From NCBI GenBank assembly GCA_025617745.1, contig CM046868.1:23613608-23677607 (forward strand): 64,000 bases of DNA, read 5' to 3'. The notes under the pieces were generated by a model. The model was not told the DNA's origin. It made no database searches and saw nothing but the letters and a program-made list of their open reading frames with translations. Both the position numbers and the translations under genes were made by a program. This DNA comes from Heliocidaris erythrogramma. Lineage: Eukaryota > Echinodermata > Echinoidea > Camarodonta > Echinometridae. Shown here one piece after another: positions 1 to 12,214 of the stretch; within the stretch, counting starts at the first letter, position 1, and each line of letters begins with the position of its first letter.

Positions 1-374
1 GCACCAGGATGATTTTGATTTTTCTTCAAATAAATCCTTATGTAGGGTATTTGCCCTGATAGTATAGAGATCACATCACCAAACATTAATGCCAGAGTTT
101 ACTTCACCATTCAACGTCCAAAAATTACAAGGTGTAAAATCATTGTGCATTGTTATTAACAATACAGTGACATAGGAAGCAACCAGGTAAAAAATAAATT
201 TCTGGAAAAATATTTGTAGATAATTTGGGTACTGTCCAGTCCATGATATACATGTAGGCTTATACGTTCATTTTCCATACAGATGTAGAAAAACAGGGAA
301 AGGGGCTTATAAGGACGGGATCCAGAGACCAGTATTTGTGTTGTTATGGTACTGTAATAATCTTTCATTAAGTG

Positions 375-460
375 CATCATATACATTATAATAATAATAA
401 ACATTTTTATATAGCGCATAACACATAGGCAAAATTGCATGTCTCTATGCACTTTAAGAA
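375..460 (-). mobile_element. SINE 3' end fragment
   Basis: Read on the minus strand, the sequence ends in GCGCTATATAAAAATG followed by an ATT repeat, the usual tail of deuterostome tRNA-derived SINEs. Only the 3' part is recognisable. Confidence 0.6.
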
Positions 461-542
461 TAGAAAACGAGAAGTTTGTGCAAAAAAAGGAAAAATGCAC
501 AGGGTTCATGTTTCTGACTACTCGTAAGTGGTAAAAAATATG

Positions 543-1500
543 TTTTCATGTATGTATCTAAGTCGTCTAGGGCATGGTCTTTTCTCAATGTAAGCCTTTC
601 ATAATAAGAACCAGAAAATTTATCCCATTTTGTTTGAGTGAGAGTGGCAAGAGGAAATCTTAAAAGATAATGGAATTATTCTTTTTCTTAATAGTAGATT
701 TTTGTTTTAAAATGCATCAAATTTGTGGATCTGATTTGGCTGGATCTAATTCATTTTTGTGTGTGTATATGTCTTAATTTTTAATGATAATGATGAAAAT
801 GATAATAATATTTGCTTTTTATATAAGGCAAATATTCTCCATGCATGTCACTCGGAGTCTAGGTGCTCCAGTGTTACTCCTGCTTTAGGTAAAGGCAGCA
901 CTCACAGCATTGTGCATTTCTGTTTAATTCTGCATCAGATTAAAGTATACAGAATAGATTACCGTAATATATTAATGGCATTTTCTCAGATGTGTGTATT
1001 ATTAATATTCTGTATTTATAATTTTCAGTTTTCATATATGTATCTAAGTCGTCTAGGGCATGGTCTATTCTCATTATAAGCCTTTCACAATAAGAACCAG
1101 AAAATTTATCCCATTTTGTTTGAGTGAGAGTGGCATGAGGAAATCTTTAAGATAATGGAATTATTCTTTTTCTTTTTAAAATGCATCAAATTTGTGGATC
1201 TGATTCGGCAGGATCTAATTCATTTTTTTTGTGTGTGTATATGTCTTCATATTTAATGATAATGATGAAAATGATTATAATATTTGCTTTTTATGTAAGG
1301 CAAATATTCTCCATGCATGTCACTCGGAGTCTAGGTGTTCCAGTGTTACTCCTCCTTTAGGTAAAGGCAGCACTCACAGCATTGTGTATTTCTGTTTAAT
1401 TCTGCATCAGATTAAAGTATACAGAATAGATTACCGTAATATATTAATGGCATTTTCTCAGATGTGTGTATTATTAATATTCTGTACTGATAATTTTAAG
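543..1500 (+). repeat. Tandem duplication, about 486-bp unit
   Basis: Unit 1 is about 543-1028 and unit 2 about 1029-1500. Both start with TTTTCAT(G/A)TATGTATCTAAG and share the order of all blocks, including CACTCGGAGTCTAGGTG and AAAGTATACAGAATAGATTA. Differences are few (unit 2 lacks about 20 bp near 1170), so the duplication is fairly young. The short frames in both copies are parallel artefacts of the repeat. Confidence 0.9.
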
Positions 1501-1735
1501 ATCACAAGTAGAATGAAAGTGGTGGAATTTTTGCAAAAAAATGTAAATTGAGATATACATTGTACACGAAAGGAATGAGAAATTGGACTCATATTTTTAT
1601 TTTGTGTTTGCGCATTTTCTATACATGCAAGGTTACATAATTTTTTGCTGGTTTCACACAGCGATGTATCTCAAATAGTGAATGCGTGAACGCCAGTGAC
1701 AATTTATGGTATACCAATATGACTTTACTCAAATC

Positions 1736-2200
1736 TTCTGCCTACCACAGTGAAATGGTTCGGGCATGCAGGCATGAATGAAGTTTGCCCTCTAGATTTG
1801 GTTATTTTTTTCTTTTGTAGTCCCAGTGCTACGTTTCCTTGATGTTTCCCCATGATCCTTGTTATTCCTTTTTCCCCATGATCCTTATTATCCTGTCATG
1901 TCTGTTTATTACATGAAATTGAGATATTTGCTACATATCTTCTTTTCTTGCATTTTTAATTCATATGCCTACATACATTCATGTACATATATAGCAGACA
2001 ACATAACATTGCGCAAACCTTCTACTCTCCACAGGGAAATTGTTAGGGACAGGCATGAATGAAGTTTCCCCTCAGAATCTACTCTTTTTTTTTCTTTTGG
2101 TAGTCCCAGCGCTACGTTTCCTTGATGTTTCCCTGTGATCCTTGTAATTTCTTTATTTCCCCTCTCCTCCTCCTCTCATGTCCATTATTGACATGACAAA
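1736..2200 (+). repeat. Diverged direct duplication, about 275-bp spacing
   Basis: Two copies (about 1736-1920 and 2011-2200) share GGCATGAATGAAGTTT, TAGTCCCAG(T/C)GCTACG and TTTCCTTGATGTTTCCC in the same order. The first copy has an internal repeat of CCCCATGATCCTT. Confidence 0.8.
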
Positions 2201-3843
2201 GCTGCCAGCAATCACTACATCACACCAGCATCCATGTATGTAATCATGCTTAGGGGAGAAAAGAAAGGGAAAAAAGTGCAAGCAAACAAGGCCCCCTTCA
2301 CACTCGCAAATACAAGCTCACTAAAGGCCAACAGTATTTACAAGCAACCCGATAGCATGCTCCGGAAAAACACATTGCCGTGCTCCACATCTAAATTGAA
2401 TTCGTCTCTGTGACATAAAGTGCTTTTCATACTAATAGATGTAAAAATTTCATAGGCAAACACTATTGACTTCCATTTTATGACAGGTTTGGAATGCTAA
2501 TGGGAGATGTTTGAAATTTCGTAGGCAAACCACACTTCAAATTCCAATTTAAGACAGGGTTGTTAAATGTGTCCATCTTGACAATTGCATTATGACATTT
2601 TGGAAGCTGTACCATGCTTCTGGACTGTCTGAATAGCTATCTGATACAACAAGGTGTGCTTTTACATTACACCAACATGAGATAGCTCTTATGGAACATG
2701 ATCCAGCTATGAAAGACATTACTTGTCAATTATGAATAGGGCCTGTGACCACTCTTGATGGATGGCACTCACTTCTGTGTTAAATGAGATGTTCATACAT
2801 GCTGCATCTTCTTGTATCCCTTAGTAACTCCTCCAGGGGGGATGCAATCGGATGGAAAGAATGGAATTATGAGTGGACGTCTAGAGACGAAGGAAGCATG
2901 GATGGTTGCAAAATGGCGAGGAAAATTGATGATCAGGGAGGAGGTAGGAGGGATGCGGCAGTGATTATAACAGGTTTCCCCCTTGCTCTGTCAAAAATTT
3001 GATGTTGCAGAAGAACCCCAAACCATCATCCTCTTTGAATCTTCATGTAGTCTCTAATGCATTGCTGGTTTCATGAACTGGCTACTGCATGATGCTGAAA
3101 CATATGCCCTTGTATTTCATTTCACAATTGTTTTTCTTCAGAGGTCCATTGCATAAGGTGAATTTCTTATGTGTGTAGATCTTGGGTACAGAAATCTAGT
3201 AGAGCATCTTCCAGACATGCTACAGGCTTGCATCTGAGTGACAATTTCTTGAAATATTTACTTTCCAGCTTAAATTGGAATCCTATCTGCAATGTTGTAA
3301 AACTTTTATTTATTCCTCTTTTTTGTGGGGGAGGATGATTATATTTCACACTGTGAAATGACTACTATCACTTGTGTCTTATCCAGACACTTTTACCCGT
3401 ACTCGGGGCTTTATTTTCACAGGAGGTCTGGATTTAAATTGTTGCAGTTTTTGTGCATGGGCCCCCTGCTTAATTAAAAAATATGCAGGTTCAGGGGTAA
3501 ATTTAGGGGCCCCATGTGCACTGCAGACCCATGTTAGTGTGGGTCCCTGTGTTAGGCCTCCTGAGTATTAAATTAGAAGGGTTTGTGAGTGTAGACTACC
3601 TGGGACCTAATGTTTATGACAGTGTTTAGGCTTGCCTGGGTTCATCTGCACTTTTCAGAAATATCTTCTGCATGTATGAAGTCCTTGGAATTATGCACGA
3701 GACAACAAATTTGAAGGCATCATAATTTTTAGGGGTATGAATGATTGGTGTTCCAGATCATTATTGTCAAGGTTAGCTTATGTCTTGTTTTGTCTCATGG
3801 ACTTGTCCTGTGCTTTGTCTGCCCTCCAAAATACCGGTAATGA

Positions 3844-4112
3844 TAATAATATTATTTTCTTCTTTTATAGCCCTCCTATCCACCAGGCATATTGCTTCAA
3901 ATGTTATCATGGCTCTTGCAAGGCCATGGACTTTAGTGCTTACAGCATACAAAGGAATTATTTCCTAGGTACCCATTTACTTCACCTGGGTCAAGAGTGG
4001 CAGATTTGCATTAATGCCTTACAAAAGAACATTAGTGCCATGCCAGGGCTTAAACCCAATACCATAACATCTCTAGTCTAGTATTCAACCACTCAACTAC
4101 TGCATGCCTATA
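3844..4112 (-). mobile_element. tRNA-derived SINE, near full length
   Basis: On the minus strand it starts at about 4112 with a tRNA-like head: GCATGCAGTAGTTGAGTGG (A-box-like) and GGGTTTAAGCCC (B-box-like) about 45 nt later. A body with ATGGGTACCTAGG and AATTCCTTTG follows, then a tail of GGCTATAAAAG running into ATT/ATAA repeats. Pol III-type promoter boxes are degenerate. It is a non-autonomous retroelement. Confidence 0.78.
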
Positions 4113-4186
4113 GCTAGAAGTCAGTAAGATGAATCGCAGTAAAAGTAAAAAAAATAGAATCGTCTATCATGATCCTAAAATTTTCC

Positions 4187-4218
4187 AATTATAAGGCATA
4201 AAAATATGCCTTATAATT
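4187..4218. repeat. Perfect short hairpin
   Basis: 14-bp arms (AATTATAAGGCATA and its exact complement) around a four-A loop. Confidence 0.9.
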
Positions 4219-5934
4219 TCCCACAGATTTCCAGTTCTTGAAGAGGCTATGAAACATTCATTCACTCAGTTCAATAGGCGGTGTACTTAAATGTATATTA
4301 TTGCACCTGATCATTGCCGCTTTTCAGGAAATGTTTTTCATCTTGGTCAAAATTACAATATAATATATATATGTATCAATGAAGATTGAGAGTTGAACTT
4401 GCTTTGGGCAAATCTCCAAATAGTATTCTGATTTGATGAAGCTGCAGTTACATGCATTTGAACAATTTTTTTTCTTCTGATCCATATTCATCTGGCAACA
4501 GGTGCATTTAACATTTTGGTGATACATCTTTTTTCGTTAGTATACAAAGCATTCTGGAGGATAATATGAGCATTGTGACTGTCGTATAAAGCAGATCCGC
4601 ATCATACAGAGAGTTGCTAAATTGATTTAAAGCGATGGCAACTCGGCTTGGGCTAGCATATCACTAATGATTCTGTACAAAAATGATTGAAGATTGTAAT
4701 TTAACATATTGGGAGCATTCACAAAAACTAAGATAAATTGCTTGAATTCTTTATCTACAATTTGAAAAATGTTGACTGACAGGTAGTTTTCCTATACATG
4801 AACGAGGTATTGACTTTGTTGCGATTGGCTTGTCAGCTAGAGATCTACATACATTTTCTATTTAATCATTAAACATCAGGACTCCTTATGAATATTTGTG
4901 CCATAAACTGAGTCCATGTGGTTAGATCATGTACTCATTGTATGTTGAGCGCAACAAGGGCATTCACCCTGTATAAAAGGATAGTTAATGCCCTTTTGCC
5001 GCTTATCATGTGCATCTATGCATTCTTGTGTATGTGTGCACTCACAAGGCAGCTGCATGGGTATCTTCACATCCTGTCTTCGTAAGATGTTAACATACAG
5101 CTGTCGTTCTTCAAGACACAGTGTTTGTTGTTTTGCATTCTTCACAGAGTGGATATGAAATACTTCTTTCATTTTGAATTCCCCAAATAGCTTGGCATTG
5201 AATTATGATAATTACACATAGTCCTACATGCATGTTACCCTGCATAGATGTTTAGATTTTATGTTTCCTCTATGTAGGCCCTATAGCTTTGAAGCGAGAC
5301 TTGTCAGGTTTCCCCGTTGTTTTAGGCATATACAGTATATATGATTATCAAGGAGACCAAGAAAGTGATGAATGATTAACAAAACTTGTGTATTTTTTCA
5401 AAGAAGCAATTTTTCTAAAAGTCACAGTCAATTTTTAAAACTTAATCTTTACAGTATCATTTTCAAACCTGGATAAATGCACATGTATATTTGATATTTT
5501 GATTTTCACTTGAATATGAAAATACATGTGATTCCTTTAATCTGTAGACAAATACACCTCATTGATGTGACTGGCCTCAAATAGTTTTAGAACATCCATG
5601 AATGATTTAAACCTATAATGAGGTTGTACAGAGGTTAATGTTAATATCTTTGCATCAAGATTTGGGACATGATATTGAGCATGGAGGTACAACTGGAACG
5701 GTGGACAGAGTTGATCGCTTATTGCATGCTCTGGAGCTATGAGAAATGAGGGAGGCTGAGATATATTTGGATCTGAGAAGAAAGATGTGTATGCCAGTAG
5801 ATATCTGAAATATTTGCCAGCAGTCCTCTGTGGAGCTAGGGCCCATGAATGATGTAGCAGTGCCAGAGTTCTGGTGGGACCCCGGTGACCTTGTGACCCT
5901 TATGCCCAGCCAGAGGATGCTGTGTAAACAGACC

Positions 5935-6460
5935 GAGATGGACTCCCCTCTAGTCTCTGTGTCACTCACTCTGAAGGGTGGAGGAATGATGATGGAGAAA
6001 GGGGGTGGGGTTGATGTAATGGGGGTGAAGCCTCAGATATGGGGAGAGATTAATATGGAAAGGGGTGGAGATTCCCCTCTTAGTCTCTGTGTCACTCACT
6101 CTAAAAGAGGGGAGGAATGATGATGGAGAAAGAAGGAGGGGGGGGGGGGGAGTTGGACTCCCTTCTATAGTATCTGTGTCACTCACTCTGAAGGGAGGAG
6201 GAATGATAGAGGGAGGGGTAAGAGGGGGTTGACACAGAACTTAGTGGTGGTGTAGCCTCAGATGTGGGGAGGGATAACTATGGAAGAGAGGGAGTTGGGC
6301 ATACTCCATTTCAGTCTCTGTGTCTTCACTCTGAAAGGTGTAAGAATGATGATGGAGAAAATAGAGGGAGTGTAACTCTTGCCTCCCCAATATAGTCGTG
6401 AAGAAGCTACAGATATTGGGGAGAGATGAATCCAAAAGAGATGGAGATGGGTCACATAAA
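5935..6460 (+). repeat. Degenerate minisatellite
   Basis: Four or so imperfect units, each containing a form of TCTCTGTGTCACTCACTCTG followed by AGGAATGATGATGGAGAAA, at about 5957, 6086, 6170 and 6315. Alternate spacers contain CCTCAGATATGGGGAG, suggesting a higher-order unit of about 240 bp. G runs are present. Confidence 0.85.
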
Positions 6461-8627
6461 GGTGATGATGTTAAGGAAGCCATGATGATGTGAAGAAATA
6501 TCCCCTCCCTCCATCCCTTCATCATTTCTGGTTACTGTTTCTGAAATGTATAACGAGAGCTATATGGTTTTTCATTGTCCTCATGATAAAGCTAAATTTT
6601 GGGCCTGAACCATTAAAGATGATAAATGCCTAATATAGGTACTAGCTCTTTAACCATGTTTTGAACCTAGAAACTGCTGTTCATATACATCTGAGCCTGG
6701 AAACATAGGTGAAAACACAGAGCGTCCTCACTGATGAAAATGAAATCACTAATTGATATTGCATTTTTTCCTGCTGGGCATGCAGTGTTGGTAGCTAATT
6801 CATATTGGCATCTTCTACTGGTGGGCGATGACAGAGACATTGACATTTTTCATTCCATCCTTCTGTTGCCTTGACAGAATTAAATTGTCAATGTCATGTT
6901 CATTAAACTCACCACTGTTGTCTGTCCATGCTCATCAACGCTTGTAAAGTGAAGTGTTACAGCAAGAGGGGTGTGAGGCTTGTAATGTTCCATTCAGCTT
7001 TTTCATGGTAACAGTCTTGGTGGAGATATGGCAGGCAATTTTTTTAGTTTGATGACAGCCATGGGCAAGTGAGTCTGTGTTTTTTGGCTAGTAATTTGAT
7101 CAAATTATGCATTAATACAAGATGTCTATTAACTTGTCCAAGCAAATATTAATTAAAATGGGTTCACACTAATAACAATTACAGCTTTATTACATCAACA
7201 TGAACAGTTATAATTAGATATAGCAGGCATGTTTCTTGTGACTTCACAGTCATTTCAAATTTCATTATTGTAGAAGTATTTATTATTAATTATGTCATCC
7301 TTTTTAGTGAATAATACTCATATTTTGCACAAAAAGAAATTGTGACACCAGTAAATAGTGATATCCGTCACAGAACACTCATGTTATTGGGCATATGAGT
7401 ATATTTATTTGCTTTTAACCATCCTGATGTGTATGAGTAGGCTATACCTATATCCAAAAGAAGGGTTACAGGTCTTTTGATATGATGATTCCAAATCTTT
7501 CTAAAGCCCTCGACATAGATGTTTGGCAAGTTTTACTGGCAGTTTGATACAAACCTAGAGTTCTAGCTCATCTTTTTGTATACAAGAATACTGTGTATTC
7601 ACAGCAAACAACAACACGTATTTGTGGGATACAAACCCCAGGGCTTATTTTATTCATCTTGCAGTGAAGTCATTATCCTCCACCACCAAGTAACCTCTTG
7701 CTTTTGTGCAGTCGATGGAAAAGATTTCTTCACCCTCCTTTTGTATTCTTTGCTATAGGGAGGGAGAAGGGAGGTGCAGCTCTGCGTCGGCATCGCTCTA
7801 TGCCCTCAAAGAACTCCTGAGGACAATAGAAACAATGTCCTACTGATGTGGGCCCAATCTCAGCCTGTTGATGAGATAACATTCATGCCAAGACTATGGC
7901 AAAAGAGAGAAATGATCGTTCATGATTGATGTCTCTTTTAGGGTGAGGCAGCTCCACTCATCATTCATGCACTGTCTACTTGGAAGATCTCGTCGTGGAC
8001 ACAGCCAGCGCTTTGTGACGGGGTACGATCCCCGATTGTTACAATCTTTAAGACGGGATATCTCCTCTTGGAGATCTCTCTTGAAGATCTCTCTTGCGCC
8101 TTTGCTTCTCTAGAGGTCAGTAATGAAAGTCATCAATCGTACGACATTCACCCAGACGGGATCATTCTGTCGGGGTGCTTTCATCATGGTGGATGGATTA
8201 GCCGAAGTGATCACATTGATGCTACATGTCAACCCTGTGAAAAAGCAGTCCAAACCATGGCTTGCATTATTCATGAGCCATGGATGATTCATGGCGATTG
8301 CTCGTGTAGAAATCTTGATTCTTACATTCACATGACTGGCTGTAGTTTCAGAGAAGTCCAAAAAAACAACAACAAATGCTGTGTCTTACTGTATTTCACA
8401 AACTTCCCTCCCTCTTGGTTTATTCATGCAAAGAAATACAAGTGTTGTCATTCCTAACAATAGGCCTATGATAAGCCATGGAGGTAAGCTTTACATTGAG
8501 ACACATATTGTGCATTATCGAAGAAGCAGGAAAATTTATTCCTGTGACATTTTGAATTATGAGAACTTACATGAAAGTATATTTCACCCCCGCTCAGCAT
8601 TTTGTTCGGGGGCAGGCCTAATCACGA

Positions 8628-8845
8628 TGATAGGAATCTCTGCGCCATGTAATATTTTATCCCGATACTCCGCTACTGCTGCCTCATGGGTAATTTAAAT
8701 TTACACAAAAGATGCCTTTCACCAGATCAGGATCAAATATTGAATTTGCAAGGAACTTCTGGTTATAGGTTTCTGGAATCTTTGCATCACATCGTATTTC
8801 ATCCCCGAGCTGATACACTGGTGCCTCATGGGTAATTTGTAAAGC
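8628..8845 (+). repeat. Spaced direct repeat of about 70 bp
   Basis: Copies at about 8628-8697 and 8775-8842 share GGAATCT(C/T)TGC, a TATTT(T/C)ATCCC block and GCCTCATGGGTAATTT in order, at moderate identity. Function unknown. Confidence 0.7.
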
Positions 8846-11101
8846 AGAGCGGCTGCCTTGAACTTGTGTATTCAGACCGGGGCTCTTGATACGAGAGCCG
8901 ACGGGATCCCCACTAGGCAGCTCGAACAAACACCTTACCTGCCAAAGATGCAGACGTTCCAATATCCCCAAATTGCCTGTGAATTATGGATGTAGATCAG
9001 GAATAAATTTGCCCCCCCTTTTCACAATACTTTGCATAATTTTGCTTATAATGGAAACTGGAAAAAGCTACTGGGTTGTTGCCTTGTTTTTGCTTAAAAG
9101 ATTCTTCCACAAATTTTGTGGGTTAAATGATCTTGTTTAGAGATTAGATACAGCCTGTAAGAAAGACATGACAAGTGATGAGATTTTCTGGCTTTTGGGA
9201 TTTTAAATACATTTATTGTAATCTAATTTATGGTGAATTTAAACCAGATGGATTAGTCAAATATCGAACACACTGTTTTTTGTGTTTTTTTAAATTTAAA
9301 GATACAGAGAAAGTTTCATTTTGGAAATTTAATTCTCTACACCTAATTGTACTTTAATTTCAATATACAATTTCTGTCAATTTGTGACTTATGACATAAA
9401 ACGTTATAGTGGCCTAGAGCTACATATACCACACACTGTGCTTGTTGCACATTGATATCTAAGCTTATTTGTAATTGAAAAGGGGTTTTGATTAAATGAA
9501 AATGAATGTACCTTAAAGAAATCAGAATATTTCTTTCAGTCTAAGATTATAGAAACTCCTTTCATATCTTTTTTTCTTTGTTTAATTCTGAATATTGAAA
9601 AGTGCGGTCAAGAAACGGGGAGTGGGAAATAAAGATCTTGGAAAATAGGATTGTGGATGTTCAGAAAATCAAAAGAAACATGTATGTTTCAAAGAATGTT
9701 TTTTAAGGGAGCTTGTCTTCGAGAAAAATGACTGCTAAATAACAATGCAATCTAAGATTGAAATAAATTTTCCTACATGTACCTTTCTGTGACCTAAAAA
9801 GTCCCTTTAACTTTATACAATGAAGTATGTAGCACCAGTTTAACTCCAGTTCCCCTCTCACAAAAGACAGCAGATAACCTTGCGGTTTGAAGTTCAAACA
9901 CCTCTTTCCATTCACTACCAAAACATATCTTCCTATTGAACCTTTCCTGTTGACAGCCATTCATCTAAACATTGCACAGAGGTGGCCCCGAGAAAAAGGA
10001 AGAAATTTAGCATAAATATCGCTTCCTGGGGAAATAAATATTGGGTTGTGATCGGGAGCAACGTGCCCAGAGAGTGTACACAGGTGGGGGCTTTTATTCA
10101 GAGAGATGAAAAGGTCGGCACCGTTCGCATTTAAATCTAGAACAGCCCCTAATGATCAGGAAAAGCATCAGTGGATTTTGTGTGAAAGTTAATTGTCCCA
10201 TTTTCAAGTCTTGATTAAGCAGTTTTGTGTTAAATGACTGATGTAGAACTCGGGTAATCGTCACTTAGTGTTCTAAGAAGGTGAGAGTGAAATGGGTGGT
10301 GTTAAATGATCTTGTTTGTTCGCAGGAGCTCTTGATGGATTTTATGGATCTACAGAAAGAGTGAAATTTCCTTTGGGGTGATTTGTAAATATATTTCATA
10401 TCCTTTTTTAAGCTTTTCATAGTTCTTTCAGCTCCCACGAAGTACTCTTTTTGCTTGAAATGAGGTTATTAGAATTCTGAATCTGGTGACCCATATTTTT
10501 TAGTAGGGCACCTAGAGCCTCTTGCATGAAAAATGGTCATTATTAAATGGAACTCTAAATTAAAAAAAAAAAATTAAATGCAAGTCCAAATGCAAGTTCT
10601 GTGCAATTTTGATTCGTTGAAAGTCAAGTTGTTATTTCGTGCCTTGCATTTTGTAACCAGAACTCTATGCCAGAGGTCCTTAATCTATCAATATGTCACA
10701 TTGTATACATTTTATAGGCCATGTGCTAGTGTTACAATAAAAATGAAAATAGCCTTCAGTTTTATCAAAACTTTATTCTCAAGGGTGTACTTTTATTTTT
10801 CAAATGTAGTATTTTACCTCTGATTCAGCTTAGTATTTTGATGTGAATGGAAAGTTGACATCGGGTCAAGTTTGTATAGTTTTGGCTCAAACAAGAGGAT
10901 TTGGCTCCAGGCATGTGCACAGGATTGGTATGCAACCATCGGCCTTCAATTCACACTCCTGTGTGACACCCAGTCTTGTCTTCTGTGGTGGAAACTGACT
11001 CTTTGAAATGAATGATTGAAACGTACAGATATAGATTTGAAGCATCATTATGAGTTGTATATAGATGCCATTTATCTCTGTCTGCTTTAGATTATAGATC
11101 T

Positions 11102-11174
11102 TCTGTTTGGAGCCAGAAGGGCGTTAACTCATATACTTCAACACAGATTTAATGCCCCTCTGGCTCTGAACAGA
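11102..11174. repeat. GCCAGAAGG hairpin family, copy 1
   Basis: About 27-bp arms beginning TCTGTTTGGAGCCAGAAGG and ending with the complement (CTCTGGCTCTGAACAGA), around a 15-20 nt AT-rich loop. One of at least six copies in the window. Confidence 0.85.
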
Positions 11175-11708
11175 CGAAATGTAAGGAGGAATATTGTATG
11201 ATGTGGTACTAGCTCAAAGGTGAACAAAGATTCCCTGTAATGACATCACTTCTTTATTGTGAGATTTTTAAACTTTCCCTGAGAAGTGGTATTGGTCATT
11301 CCCAATTATTAGATTTTAACCATATGAATAACCAGTATGACCATATTTTAAAATGCCACATAATGAGAAATATATGAGTGCTTAAAACTTTGTGAATTAA
11401 GTGAATGGTCCTATAATTCACAAGAGTTTTATTACAACACTGAATTTCTGCAATGTGCAAAAATTTCTTTCTATGGAAATGACCCACATTAGCAATTAAA
11501 GTTTCATATTTTACAGTAAAGACCTAAAAACATTTTTTTTTTTGGACTAATTTCTTTCAGTACACTTTTAAAGATAAAGTTGTCTCATGGGAAAGGTCGA
11601 TTATATAGCACAAGAATTGGTGTATGCTGTAAGGTTTTGGAATCACCAAAATGATAAGAAATTGACACAATCCTGCTGAGAGTCACATGCACTGCATACA
11701 GAAATACG

Positions 11709-11886
11709 TACAGTGAAACCTGTCTATAAAGACCACTCAAGGGAGACAAGAAAAGCGGTCTTTATGAGCAGGTGGTCTTTATGTACAGGTTCCTTTATTA
11801 CACATTTCAATGAGAAACACTTTTCAAGGGAAACAAAAATTGTGGTCTTAATGGACAGGTGGTCTTTCTATACAGGTTTGACTGTA
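11709..11886 (+). mobile_element. MITE with TACAGTGAAACCTG terminus
   Basis: It starts TACAGTGAAACCTGTCTATA and ends GGTTTGACTGTA. Internal modules contain GGTCTTTATG(A/G)(G/A)CAGGTGG. About 90% similar to the copy at 40554-40747 but lacking part of its right end. Likely TA target site. Inserted inside family A copy 1. Confidence 0.85.
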
Positions 11887-11890
11887 TATG

Positions 11891-12214
11891 GGGACCCCGC
11901 TCTTATTACGAGATTGGAAAGAGGATCGCGCTATCGTGGGGGCGACCCATGGCTCGCGCCAGGGAGGTCCAGTTGACACCATGTGGGTTCACATCTGCAG
12001 AGGTTAGCGCAATCTATCTTGGCACTCTCATGCGCAGGAGAATGCGAATTGGCTCGCTCTAGATCCCGCTATCTCTCGTGGAGCACCCCCTGGAGGTGGT
12101 CCAGCGGTCTGCCTCCTCGGATCGCCATAGACCTCCTTGGATAGCGCTGAAATGATGTCGCCGCATTCACACCTGAGAGATGGCGCTATCTCAGTAATGA
12201 GAACGGGGTCTGTG
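11891..12214. mobile_element. GC-rich fold-back element inserted in family A
   Basis: Termini GACCCCGCTCTTATTACGAG and the near-complement ending GAGAACGGGGTC. The interior is unusually GC-rich for the window. It splits the sequence TATGGGACTA that is intact in the other family A copies. Confidence 0.8.

Noticed and set aside
759-1551. Two similar 106-aa frames
   Set aside because: Parallel frames from a tandem DNA duplication; similarity is of DNA, with indels, and no protein feature is seen.
4030-4112. tRNA gene
   Set aside because: Only degenerate A and B boxes within a SINE head; no cloverleaf that could act as a tRNA.
11891-12214. CpG-island promoter
   Set aside because: Bounded by complementary termini and inserted within another repeat, so a mobile element explains it better.
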